Shown in pieces: positions 8,143 to 16,857 of a stretch of DNA of 64,000 bases (position 1 is the stretch's first letter; each line of letters starts with the position of its first letter). The position numbers were made by a program, and so were the translations under genes. The notes under the pieces were generated by a model, which worked only from the letters and a program-made list of their open reading frames with translations, did no database searches and was not told the origin of the DNA. Source of the stretch: Lysinibacillus odysseyi (GTDB lineage Bacteria; Bacillota; Bacilli; Bacillales_A; Planococcaceae); contig JABUKB010000005.1 in the NCBI GenBank assembly GCA_014595895.1, positions 91,419 to 155,418 on the forward strand, written 5' to 3'.

Positions 8143-9201
8143 CTAATAAGGTCTTGATTGGTAGAAATAATTAGGCTTCAGAATAAGATTGGGAATCGGC
8201 TGGTGGAAAATGTGCGTTGTAGCTGGGGACATCGGCGGAACAAGCCATGTCCAGTTGCCTGTCACGTTTCGATCCTCTTTGCCTTCCAACTCTTGGAACA
8301 ACTTGAACTGATGGGCTGCTGTATGGTGATCTACAATGCTGACACCCGCTTCTTTAAAGGAATGCAGCACTGCGACATTTAATTCTACTAAAGCCCGGTC
8401 CTTCCAAAGAGAGAGATTGGAATCCCGGTTGATTTTCAAAACATCAGCCACGCGTGGCAATAAATTATAACGCTTTTCATCTGCAAAATTACGTGCCCCG
8501 ATTTCCGTACCCATATACCAGCCATTGAACGGTGCTGCTTGAAAATCAATGCCAGCGCAGTTAAAACGCATATCTGAAATAATAGGCACGGCATACCATT
8601 TCAATTGTAAATCTGCTATTTCCTCATGCTCCGGATGAGCAATATCGACCTCTAACACGTCTTCCGCTGGGATTTCATAGAACACAGGAGCTCCATTATC
8701 TATTTGAATAACAAGCGGTAAAATGTCAAAAGCAGTCCCGGCAGGCTGCCAACCTAAATTTAAGCAAACTTCTGTAAACTCCACAGAATGCGGATCACCT
8801 ATCACACCATCTGCGGTTTCATAACCGGCATAACGCAATAATTGGTGATTAAAAATCCTGACACGAGTTGGATGAAAAATAGTAATAGCAGGTCGCAGCC
8901 TTCCTTCATTCGTCGCAAAACGAATATGCCGAAGCAAAGCCTCAAAAACAGAATGCGCATCTAGCGCTTCCCTCTCATCAAAAACCTGCAGCGATGACCA
9001 AAACAGACGGCCAATACATTTATTGCTATTTCGCCATGCCACACGTGCACCAAATGTTAGCTCTTCGGTCGTTGGAATATACTCACCCATTAGTTCAATT
9101 TGCGCTATTCTCTTTGTAAGCCAGGCATCTGATTGTTGTTTTTCTGTTTTATATAAATGCAAAAACTCTAACATTTCTTGTTGTTTTGTTATTGTTATCA
9201 T
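8143..9201 (-). CDS. nos: Bacterial nitric oxide synthase, oxygenase domain
   Basis: A 352-residue stand-alone NOS oxygenase, close to the ~360 residues of Bacillus enzymes, with no reductase domain. It oxidises L-arginine to NO and citrulline on a heme-thiolate, drawing electrons from cellular reductases. The heme ligand Cys62 lies in WRNSNKCIGR (56-65), and the substrate-binding Glu233 in GWYMGTEIG (227-235). The late WTWLVPPMSPATTH and C-terminal YFYQSRPY regions form the pterin/heme pocket. GGGGGAA precedes the ATG. The gene is monocistronic. In Bacillus this NO protects against oxidative stress and antibiotics. All key residues are present. Confidence 0.95.
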   Translation of the reverse strand: MITITKQQEMLEFLHLYKTEKQQSDAWLTKRIAQIELMGEYIPTTEELTFGARVAWRNSNKCIGRLFWSSLQVFDEREALDAHSVFEALLRHIRFATNEGRLRPAITIFHPTRVRIFNHQLLRYAGYETADGVIGDPHSVEFTEVCLNLGWQPAGTAFDILPLVIQIDNGAPVFYEIPAEDVLEVDIAHPEHEEIADLQLKWYAVPIISDMRFNCAGIDFQAAPFNGWYMGTEIGARNFADEKRYNLLPRVADVLKINRDSNLSLWKDRALVELNVAVLHSFKEAGVSIVDHHTAAHQFKLFQELEGKEDRNVTGNWTWLVPPMSPATTHIFHQPIPNLILKPNYFYQSRPY

Positions 9202-9315
9202 TTTCTATTCCCCCACATCTCCATTGTAGAAGAATCGAAACAACTCCCTCAACCTTTTGCCTGACTATTCAAACATATATATTATATAAATGATTTAATT
9301 CAGACATATTTCATA

Positions 9316-9380
9316 TAGAAAAAGGTACCAGGAGCCTAAACCCCTAGTACCTTTCGTATTTCAGCATACCGCAATCGCGG
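9316..9380 (-). terminator. Terminator region of swrC
   Basis: Two hairpins lie after the swrC stop. The first is ACCGC..GCGGT near 9367-9381. The stronger one has arms AAAGGTACCAGG and CCCTAGTACCTTT (about 9321-9354), followed by TTTTCT on the minus strand. Confidence 0.75.
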
Positions 9381-9385
9381 TATTT

Positions 9386-12300
9386 TTAGTTTTCTTCTAT
9401 ATTTCTACGGTTTTTCTTCAGCATTTTTGAAAGCACTTCATAGACGATTGGTACAATAACCAACGTTAATAATGTGGAAGATAATAAACCGCCGATTACT
9501 GTAATGGCTAAGTCTTTGGAAATCAGACCGCCGCCACCGCCACCAAGCGCCATTGGCAACATGGCACCGATTGTCGCAATGGCTGTCATCAGGATCGGAC
9601 GCAGACGTGTTGCACCGGCCTCTAAAATGGCTTCGCGCATCGTTAGCCCTCCACGCTCCATGTGAATAATGCGGTCTACTAATACGATTGCGTTTGTTAC
9701 GACGATACCGATTAACATCAAGAGACCCATCATAACAGATACGGAAATCGTTTGGTTTGTAAGGAATAAACCAACCCATGAACCGATTACGGCAAATGGT
9801 AACGAGAACAGGATTGCAAATGGCGCTAACCCTTCTCCAAATGTCACAACAAGGATAAAGTAAACAATCGCAACTGCTGCAATCATCGCTATAATTAATT
9901 GCGTAAATGTTTCAGCCATATCTGCTGCGACACCTGCTACTCCCAGTGTTACACCTTTTGGTAAATCTAATTTTTCTACTTTTTCATCAGCAGCAGACGT
10001 TGCTTTTGAAATATCATCTTCTGTAATGGTTGCAGACACTGTCGTGTAGTACTCGCCTTTAGAACGTGAAATAGAGTTCAGCGTCTCGCCTTCCTCTACA
10101 CCTACTAGCTCACCGATTGTCATCATTGTGCCCATCGCTGTTTTAATTTCTGTATCCAATACATCTTCAATCGATGTCGCTGCTGCTTTTGCCTCACGTT
10201 TTACCACAACTTCTAAATCTTCCCCATCCGTGCGTACCGTTGTAAGCACTTCTTTGGCTGATTTTTCTGTTAGGGCCATGACAATTTGACCCGTTGTTAA
10301 GCCATATTGCAGAACATCTTGCTGATCAACTGTCAGTACATGTTCTACATATGCGTCTTCAAAATCTGTCGATACATCTTTTAAACCATCCACTTCCACC
10401 AATACCGACTCTACATCTTTTACTGCTTTTGATAAATCTTCTAAATCTTCACTATATAATGTGTAGCTTACTTCATTTGTTGAAGCAGTTGCCATGGCAA
10501 AGTTTTGCGTTTTCCATTCACCTGTTTGGTCAATATTAAACAAGTATTCTTCTACTTCTTCACGAGCCGCCGGGAAGTCTTTCATATCCGGATCAAAAAT
10601 CAGATACATCAAGGCTCCATTAGTGCTTCCGCCCATCATCATCGCTGCTGGGTCGATGTTGTCTGGGTCATTGATCGAAATTTGCAAAATATCGATATCG
10701 TCACGCTTCATTAGCTCTTGCTCGACTTCTTCAATATTTTTCTCTGTCTGCTCCATTAATTCGCCAGCTTCTGGTGTGTATGTTAAGTACATTACCTTTT
10801 CTTCATTGGAACCCATAAATGAGAAACCAATCAACGGAGTCAATGCCAATGAACCTACTAATAATAAGACAGCAATAATAGACGTAATCCATTTATGGTT
10901 TAAACATTTTGCTAGTACGCCACGGTACCAAATTGCCAGTTTCCCTACTTCTTTATGAGCACCTTCTGCCTTTTGACCGTAAATCTGTTTACGGAATAAG
11001 AAGTGCGATAATGCTGGCACGATTGTAATCGCTACAAGAAGCGATGCACCAAGCGCAAATGTCATCGTCAATGCGAACGGCGTGAATAACTCGCCTACCA
11101 TTCCGCCAACAAAAATAAGCGGAGCAAATACTGCAACCGTTACTAATGTTGAAGACAGGATTGGCTTGAACATTTCGATTGTCGCTTCACGAATCAATGC
11201 GCGGCCTTGCAATTTTTCTTCTTTCAAATGCATACGACGGTAAATATTTTCTACAACAACAATTGAGTCATCGATTACACGGCCGATTGCTACCGTAACC
11301 GCACCTAGCGTCATAATATTTAACGTAATATCCATCCAATTTAATAGCAGTAATGCCATGAAAATCGATACTGGAATCGAGATAATCGAAATAATTGTCG
11401 ATTTCCAATCACGCAAGAATAATAAAATAATTAATACAGCAATTAGACCCCCAAAAACTGCCTTTTCAATCATCGTAAATACCGATTCTTTGATAGGCTC
11501 CCCTTGGTCAAGTGAAATATCCACTTGCAGGCCGCTAATAGCTTCCTCTTGTTCCTCGATCAGCTCTTTTACTGCGTCTACTACTGTTACAGTGTTGGCT
11601 TCTTGACCTTTTACGATTTGAATGGCAATGGCATCCTGACCGTTTGTACGAGAAACCGACTGTACCTTACCTTGTAATTCAATTGTTGCAATATCACCTA
11701 AGCGAACGAACGGTGAAGGGTTTGTTGCGCTTGGCGTAACGGGAATTAAAAGCTCTTTCAATTCTTCTATCGATTTTACTTTACCGTCTACTGAAACTGC
11801 TTGCTCACCAACGGCAAAATCATATAAACCAAGCGAAATCGCCATATCACTTGCTTGCACCATTTGCTTTACCGTGTCTTCTGTTAAACCAAGCGCTTCC
11901 ATTTTCTCTGTATCATACGTAAATGAAACTTGCTCGATATGCTGCCCGGTAATGGTTGCAGAAGCAACCCCATCGATTTTTTCAATTTTAGGCAGTAATA
12001 CATCCTCCACTGTGGAAGTTAAATCCACAATATCCTCTTCTGTACTGCTCACCGATAATGCCACAACTGGCATCATGTTCATACTAATCGCCATAACTGT
12101 CGGATCTTGGACCTCTTCCGGCAATTTTACAGTATCAAGGGCAGACTCTAGCTGACGCTTTTTCTCATCCATATCAACCCCGTACTCATACTCCACTTGC
12201 ACTTGAGAAAGATTCGATGAGGATGTCGAATAAACTGCCTTTACATCTTCTAAACTCTCTAATGCTTTCTCAAAAGGAATCGAGACGTCATTCATTACTT

Positions 12301-12475
12301 GTTCTGATGTCGCACCTGGATATACTCCCATCACAATTAAATATGGGATTGAAATATCTGGAATCGACTCCATTTTCATACGTGTCCCGGAATAAATACC
12401 TGACGCTGTAATGATAATCGTTAACAACCATACAGCCAGCTTATTTTTCAGGACGAAATTGACTAAACCTTTCAC
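9386..12475 (-). CDS. swrC: RND-family multidrug/lipopeptide efflux pump
   Basis: A 1029-residue RND (AcrB-type) permease with TM1 near the N-terminus, two large extracytoplasmic loops, and TM clusters around 335-540 and 860-1020. It carries motifs such as GAVTVAIGRVIDDSIVVVEN, whose Asp residues relay protons. The family in Bacillus (SwrC/YerP) exports surfactin-like lipopeptides and other amphiphiles using the proton gradient. The GTG at 12475 is preferred: AAGGTGG lies 8 bases upstream, and the resulting KGLVNFVLKNK N-terminus has the same length as in SwrC. A GTG four codons further up is the alternative. A TetR gene is divergent. Confidence 0.93.
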   Translation of the reverse strand: MKGLVNFVLKNKLAVWLLTIIITASGIYSGTRMKMESIPDISIPYLIVMGVYPGATSEQVMNDVSIPFEKALESLEDVKAVYSTSSSNLSQVQVEYEYGVDMDEKKRQLESALDTVKLPEEVQDPTVMAISMNMMPVVALSVSSTEEDIVDLTSTVEDVLLPKIEKIDGVASATITGQHIEQVSFTYDTEKMEALGLTEDTVKQMVQASDMAISLGLYDFAVGEQAVSVDGKVKSIEELKELLIPVTPSATNPSPFVRLGDIATIELQGKVQSVSRTNGQDAIAIQIVKGQEANTVTVVDAVKELIEEQEEAISGLQVDISLDQGEPIKESVFTMIEKAVFGGLIAVLIILLFLRDWKSTIISIISIPVSIFMALLLLNWMDITLNIMTLGAVTVAIGRVIDDSIVVVENIYRRMHLKEEKLQGRALIREATIEMFKPILSSTLVTVAVFAPLIFVGGMVGELFTPFALTMTFALGASLLVAITIVPALSHFLFRKQIYGQKAEGAHKEVGKLAIWYRGVLAKCLNHKWITSIIAVLLLVGSLALTPLIGFSFMGSNEEKVMYLTYTPEAGELMEQTEKNIEEVEQELMKRDDIDILQISINDPDNIDPAAMMMGGSTNGALMYLIFDPDMKDFPAAREEVEEYLFNIDQTGEWKTQNFAMATASTNEVSYTLYSEDLEDLSKAVKDVESVLVEVDGLKDVSTDFEDAYVEHVLTVDQQDVLQYGLTTGQIVMALTEKSAKEVLTTVRTDGEDLEVVVKREAKAAATSIEDVLDTEIKTAMGTMMTIGELVGVEEGETLNSISRSKGEYYTTVSATITEDDISKATSAADEKVEKLDLPKGVTLGVAGVAADMAETFTQLIIAMIAAVAIVYFILVVTFGEGLAPFAILFSLPFAVIGSWVGLFLTNQTISVSVMMGLLMLIGIVVTNAIVLVDRIIHMERGGLTMREAILEAGATRLRPILMTAIATIGAMLPMALGGGGGGLISKDLAITVIGGLLSSTLLTLVIVPIVYEVLSKMLKKNRRNIEEN

Positions 12476-12525
12476 CTTTGCACCCACCTTGGATTTGACT
12501 TACTTTATACAGATAATTATAATAA

Positions 12526-12539
12526 TGACTAATCGGTCA
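12526..12539. promoter_or_regulatory. Probable TetR-type operator between swrC and its regulator
   Basis: TGACTAATCGGTCA is an inverted repeat (TGAC / GTCA, 6-base spacer) of the kind bound by TetR/AcrR repressors. It sits in the 95-base gap between the divergent swrC and TetR genes and could control both. Confidence 0.6.
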
Positions 12540-12570
12540 AAAGTCAACGAATTAAATAGGAGTGTCATAA

Positions 12571-13401
12571 ATGGTTAAAAAACAATTGATTATGGAGAAT
12601 GCTCTGGAACTGTTTTCACAGCAAGGCTTCGAAGCAACCTCTATTCAACAAATCACAGATAAATGCGGGATTTCCAAAGGAGCCTTTTACTTATCTTTCA
12701 AGTCAAAAGAAGCTCTTATTTTATCGTTAATCGATCAGTTTTTGAATGAAAATATTCTAGAAATTGAACGCTTGGTCAACCCTTCTGCCCCATCCGATGA
12801 TTTACTGTATATGTACTATACATATTCCTTCGACTCTTTAAAAAAACACGCATCGCTTGCTAAGTTATTTTTAATGGAACCGAAAACGGCCTTTAACGCT
12901 GAAATTTTTCAAAGGCTGGCGAAATATAACAGTACATTTAACGAGATTGTCCGTACGATTATCCACAAACAATTTCCTGAGTTGGAGGAAAATCGAGCAG
13001 CGGACATCGTGTACCTTGTTCAAGCCTTCCTCCGCGGGTATAGTGAGCTATTTATCATGGAAAATACACCCGTAGATATGGAGGTGCTGTGTCGCTCCTT
13101 ATCAGAAAAAGTAGCGGTCATTGCCAAATATGGACAAACTACCTGTATTTCTACTCAATGGTTGCAGTTACGAAACTGCCAAACCTTACAGCTAAATAAG
13201 GAGGAGCTCATTGCATTTTTACAACAAGCCCTAGAAGATGCAGAAAATGAACTGATTGAGCAGTCTATTCGTTTACTATGCGAACATGTACAAGCTCCCT
13301 CTTTACCTTTTGCAGTAGAACAAGGGTTATTAAATAACTTGCGTGACAATACCGCTAGTGCATGGGTTGCCTACATGTACGAGATCTCCAATAAGTCCTA
13401 G
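12571..13401 (+). CDS. TetR-family transcriptional regulator (YerO-like)
   Basis: A 276-residue repressor. The N-terminal TetR helix-turn-helix spans about residues 5-50 (ALELFSQQGFEATSIQQITD then ISKGAFYLSFKSKEAL) and is typical. The ligand-binding half is longer than average, matching the B. subtilis YerO type (about 289 residues) next to yerP/swrC. Divergent orientation from swrC with a TGAC/GTCA palindrome between them implies direct, ligand-relieved repression of the pump and probably itself. The inducer is unknown. AGGAGTG precedes the ATG. Confidence 0.9.
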   Translation: MVKKQLIMENALELFSQQGFEATSIQQITDKCGISKGAFYLSFKSKEALILSLIDQFLNENILEIERLVNPSAPSDDLLYMYYTYSFDSLKKHASLAKLFLMEPKTAFNAEIFQRLAKYNSTFNEIVRTIIHKQFPELEENRAADIVYLVQAFLRGYSELFIMENTPVDMEVLCRSLSEKVAVIAKYGQTTCISTQWLQLRNCQTLQLNKEELIAFLQQALEDAENELIEQSIRLLCEHVQAPSLPFAVEQGLLNNLRDNTASAWVAYMYEISNKS

Positions 13402-13419
13402 TTACATTTACGTTGTGTC

Positions 13420-13454
13420 AAGGTGGATAGTTCCATAACTATCCATCTTTTTTA
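13420..13454 (+). terminator. Terminator of the TetR gene
   Basis: Stem GGTGGATAGTT / AACTATCCATC around CCAT (13422-13447), followed by TTTTTT. Confidence 0.85.
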
Positions 13455-13625
13455 TGAATGAATTGTGACAGGATATGTAAAAACTTCGAACTGAAGAAAG
13501 AAAATCCACTTAAACATCCCCTTGCATGTAGAAAAATAAGGATGATTTTATATAAAGGATCACTTCCACCCGATTTATAATAGTATTAATTTCAAATAAT
13601 TGTTATAATTACAGAACAATATATA

Positions 13626-13671
13626 AAAGAGGTTATCCGTTTTCGAAAATTCGAGAAGGGGTAGCCTCTTT
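13626..13671 (+). other. Leader hairpin of the CDF exporter gene
   Basis: AAAGAGGTTA (13626-13635) pairs with TAGCCTCTTT (13662-13671), enclosing a second palindrome TTTTCGAAAA. It ends 35 bases before the predicted TTG start. No T run follows, so it is not a plain terminator. It may be a regulatory or stabilising 5'UTR structure. I could not match it to the yybP-ykoY manganese riboswitch core. Confidence 0.5.
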
Positions 13672-13705
13672 CGTGTTTAAAGAAGTTTTTCGAGGGGGAA
13701 ACATT

Positions 13706-14611
13706 TTGGAACAGTATACAAACTTACGCTTAGGCGAAAGAGGAGCGTATTTATCCATTATTGCCTATATTTTTTTAAGTATACTAAAACTGACCGTAGG
13801 CTATATGGGCGATTCCGAAGCATTAAAAGCAGATGGTTTGAATAATACGACGGATATTATAGCATCAATTGCGGTATTAATTGGTTTAAGAATTTCACAG
13901 CGTCCTCCTGATAATGAGCATCGTTACGGTCATTTCCGTGCCGAAACACTGGCGTCACTAATTGCTGCATTTATTATGGTATATGTTGGCATTCAAGTGT
14001 TGCTTACGGCAATAAAAAATATGATTACCCCAATTAACCAAGAACCAAGCGTACAAACGATTGTCGTTTCGATATTTAGTGCGGTAGTGATGTATGGAGT
14101 TTATAAATACAATACCTATCTAGCCAATAAAATAAATAGCATAGCAGTAAAAGCAGCGGCTTATGATAACCGTTCGGATGCTCTCGTGAGTATTGGAACA
14201 GCAGCAGGGATTACAGCTGCAATCTTAGGTTTTCCAATCATTGATACGTTAACAGCGTTTATAATCGGTTTAATCATTATTAAAACAGCGTTTGAAATTC
14301 TTAAGGAAGCGATGTTTTCTTTAACAGATGGCTTCGATACGAAACTAATAGAGACTATTGAAGAGAAAGTTGCACAAATTCCACGTGTCCGCAAAGTCGA
14401 AGAAGTACGTGGCAGATCACATGGCAGTGCTATATTAGTCGATATTACAGTAAGTGTGAACCCAAATTTAAATGTGCGTGAGTCCCATGCTATTACGGAA
14501 CAAATAGAACAAGTATTAAGGCAGTTAAATTCATATGCAACAGCACTTATCCATATAGAGCCATATGAACCAAAAGAAATCGTTATTTGTGAGGATGACT
14601 ATCATTTTTAG
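13706..14611 (+). CDS. Cation diffusion facilitator, manganese-type exporter
   Basis: A 301-residue CDF protein with six membrane segments, then a cytoplasmic C-terminal domain from about residue 200 (PRVRKVEEVRGRSHG...). TM2 carries N-x3-D (NNTTD) and TM5 carries D-x3-D (DNRSD), the signature of the Mn2+ group (MneP/MntE-like) rather than the HxxxD of zinc exporters. It should export Mn2+ against H+. The TTG at 13706 is chosen because GAGGGGG lies 7 bases upstream; the GTG at 13673 has no good site and falls just after a leader hairpin. The substrate is inferred from the motif pair. Confidence 0.85.
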   Translation: MEQYTNLRLGERGAYLSIIAYIFLSILKLTVGYMGDSEALKADGLNNTTDIIASIAVLIGLRISQRPPDNEHRYGHFRAETLASLIAAFIMVYVGIQVLLTAIKNMITPINQEPSVQTIVVSIFSAVVMYGVYKYNTYLANKINSIAVKAAAYDNRSDALVSIGTAAGITAAILGFPIIDTLTAFIIGLIIIKTAFEILKEAMFSLTDGFDTKLIETIEEKVAQIPRVRKVEEVRGRSHGSAILVDITVSVNPNLNVRESHAITEQIEQVLRQLNSYATALIHIEPYEPKEIVICEDDYHF

Positions 14612-14637
14612 CATGTAGCATATTAAATAATTCTAAA

Positions 14638-14682
14638 TCAAAGTTCATTACTAAGATTGTTTAGTGATGGACTTTTTTCGTT
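14638..14682 (+). terminator. Terminator of the CDF gene
   Basis: Hairpin with arms AAGTTCATTACTAA and TTTAGTGATGGACTT around GATTG (14641-14674), followed by TTTTTTCG. Confidence 0.8.
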
Positions 14683-14732
14683 TAAAAAGTGAAGGATAAT
14701 AAAATCTAATTATATTATTGAACAGTGAAAAC

Positions 14733-14762
14733 GCTCCCAAAACGACGTTTGGGTGAGTTTTT
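14733..14762. terminator. Palindrome CCCAAA..TTTGGG, likely terminator
   Basis: CTCCCAAAACGACGTTTGGG (14734-14753) plus TGAG forms a hairpin followed by TTTTT on the plus strand. The same core recurs at 15174 and 15229. Directly after it is a triple GAAACT-type tandem (about 14766-14784). Confidence 0.55.
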
Positions 14763-14798
14763 ATCTGAAACTGAAACTGAAACTAATTAATCTTGGTC

Positions 14799-15101
14799 TC
14801 AAATCGTATTTTTTTTAAAAGTTTTTTTCAAAACATCGGAAAAATCTAAAACAAAAACAGTGAGTGATAACGCAATTTGTTGCTCGATATCTAAATTATT
14901 TAGATAAAAATAAACGATAATTCCTGAAACTACTAGCAGAGCTAATGATTTAAATCTTTTATGCTTATTTTTTTCATCCAGCAAAGATAGGGCTATTGGA
15001 AAAATAAATAAATAGAAATTCGTTGGATACCAAATAAAAACTAAGTAAGATAGACACAATACGAAACGAAAATGTAAATTAGATTTAGAATTTAACTTCA
15101 C
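14799..15101 (-). CDS. Small membrane protein, 100 aa, unknown
   Basis: A 100-residue protein with about four hydrophobic stretches (FVLCLSYLVFIWY, FYLFIFPIALSLL, SLALLVVSGIIVYFYL, and a weaker one near 78-90) and a basic C-terminus (KKTFKKNTI). The GTG start has GAAGGAGC 8 bases upstream. I do not recognise the family. It sits alone in a palindrome-rich gap between the CDF and YitT genes, so it may be a recent arrival, but there are no mobile-element genes to show it. Confidence 0.6.
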   Translation of the reverse strand: MKLNSKSNLHFRFVLCLSYLVFIWYPTNFYLFIFPIALSLLDEKNKHKRFKSLALLVVSGIIVYFYLNNLDIEQQIALSLTVFVLDFSDVLKKTFKKNTI

Positions 15102-15970
15102 AACAGACGGCTCCTTCTATTTTTCTTGGTATAAAACATACTATTCCACAATCATTTTTTATATCCTTTAATAGTTCCCAAACCGCCGTCTAGTAACATT
15201 AAACCCACGTTAATTATAGTCCAATCCCGTTCCCAAAATCGTATTTGGGAACATCTCTTCGCTTAACATTATAAATGTATAAATCTGATGCCACTCTTAC
15301 CCAACAATCGGGCGCGATTGTGGAAGAAGCTTCAATTTTTTCTACAGTAATGTTTTAGTGAAGCAGAACATCTAAATTTTACACTTTTTTGGAAAAACAT
15401 ATTAAGAACAGAACAATAAAGAGATTTGACAATTTAACCTAACATAACTACCATTTTAATAAATTTAAATGTAGGTTAGATAAGTGCAAAACAAAAAAGA
15501 CAGTCTACTAAGAATTCATGGCGATTAGCTAGTAAATACTTATGGTAATAACAAATGGCACAAAGCCCTTTGCTATTTTTGTTGAATCAAACCTGATCCC
15601 AAATCAGGCTTCTGCTAATTATCTGGATGCAAGCCGGACTCCCCAGCCTGTTTTTGAAAAAAACGCCGAAAAACTCCCCCTTCTAGAGGACAGGATTGGA
15701 GATGGGTTGCTCTTTGAAATGGTACAGCTATCTCTTCATTCTCGTGATGAATACTACCTATTTACAGAAGTTCATTCATTAAATAAAAAAGTATTCATTT
15801 TTTATTATTTGAAGGTTATTATGTAATAGAAATTTATTTAATTGGTATTTTTTATCATTTTATGTAACTTTTTATACACTCATCCGTATATTAATTAAGA
15901 GAAATAAGTAATATTTCAGCAATTCTATTTATCTATTTCTAAAAGATTTCTTGTATAATAATGTACGGCA
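15102..15970. other. Long gene-poor interval with palindromes
   Basis: About 870 bases without a supported gene. It holds GTTCCCAAACCGCCGT (15174-15189), the perfect palindrome GTTCCCAAA-ATCGTA-TTTGGGAAC (15229-15252), and CCAACAATCG/CGATTGTGG (15301-15323). The plus-strand frame over 15292-15357 reads SDATLTQQSGAIVEEAS before stopping. An open frame at 15542-15826 has no ribosome binding site and is not called. The rest is AT-rich. Confidence 0.45.
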
Positions 15971-15984
15971 AAGGAGGAGTTTGA

Positions 15985-16827
15985 TTGAATATTTTTAGAA
16001 AAATTATCATGATTGTTATCGGAGCTGCCATTACTGCTTACGGGCTTGAAGCAGTATTAATCCCAAATAGTGTGATTGATGGCGGTGTGACAGGTGTCAG
16101 TATTATGGGATCTGCCATTACAGATTTTAAGCTGGGTTTATTCCTGTTCATCTTAAATCTACCATTTGTATATATAGGGTATAAACAAATCGGAAAGACG
16201 TTTGCGTTAATGAGTATAATTGGCATTGCCTCTTTATCTGCTGGCACATTATGGATGCATGAAATTAACCCTATTTTATCTGAAAAAGATCCACTGCTTG
16301 TAGTGGCTTCCGGTGGGATTTTACTTGGTTTAGGTATCGGTATCGTATTACGTAACGGTGGAGCGCTAGATGGTTCGGAAGTGTTGGCTGTACTTATTTC
16401 ACGTAAAATTCCATTTTCTGTAGGGGATATCATTCTATTCATCAATGTCTTTATCTTTGCAGTAGCTGCCTATGTCTACAATTTAGAAAGTGCATTGTAT
16501 TCTGCGTTAACCTATTATATTGCTAAAATAGTAATCGATATCGTACAAGATGGTCTTGAGAAATCGAAGTCCGTACGTGTCATTAGCAAGCATTCGGAGA
16601 CTATTGGACAAACAATCCAGGATCGTCTAGGCCGTGGTGTTACCTATAGTACTGGCCGGGGCGGCTTTTCAAATGAAGAAATGCAAATGTTAAACTGTGT
16701 CATTAACCGTATGGAAGAAACGAAACTGTTAAGTATTATTAAAGAAATCGATCCAAGAGCCTTCATCGTTATTTCGGATGTATCAGAGGTGCGTGGTGGT
16801 AGCTTTAAGAAGCGGGATATTCACTAA
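15985..16827 (+). CDS. YitT-family membrane protein (DUF161/DUF2179)
   Basis: A 280-residue protein with about five to six membrane segments (residues 1-185), containing the conserved IPNSVIDGGVTGVSI near residue 26 and LRNGGALDGSEVLA near 122. A C-terminal cytoplasmic DUF2179 domain (about 195-275, ..GRGVTYSTGRGGFS.. and ..DPRAFIVISDVSEVRGG) follows. B. subtilis has several paralogues of unknown transport function. The start is TTG with AAGGAGGAG 6 bases upstream. It is monocistronic, with a shared terminator at 16825-16856. Confidence 0.88.
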   Translation: MNIFRKIIMIVIGAAITAYGLEAVLIPNSVIDGGVTGVSIMGSAITDFKLGLFLFILNLPFVYIGYKQIGKTFALMSIIGIASLSAGTLWMHEINPILSEKDPLLVVASGGILLGLGIGIVLRNGGALDGSEVLAVLISRKIPFSVGDIILFINVFIFAVAAYVYNLESALYSALTYYIAKIVIDIVQDGLEKSKSVRVISKHSETIGQTIQDRLGRGVTYSTGRGGFSNEEMQMLNCVINRMEETKLLSIIKEIDPRAFIVISDVSEVRGGSFKKRDIH

Positions 16828-16856
16828 AAAAGCAGGCACTTGCCTGCTTTTTTCGT
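16825..16856. terminator. Bidirectional terminator
   Basis: AAAAAGCAGGC-ACTT-GCCTGCTTTTTT. The T runs on both strands serve the convergent yitT-like and SLC13 genes. Confidence 0.9.
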
Positions 16857-16857
16857 T

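Noticed and set aside
15542..15826. Plus-strand ORF of 94 codons
   Set aside because: No ribosome binding site, no recognisable domain, unusual composition, and located in a decayed gap. It could be a remnant but cannot be supported as a gene.
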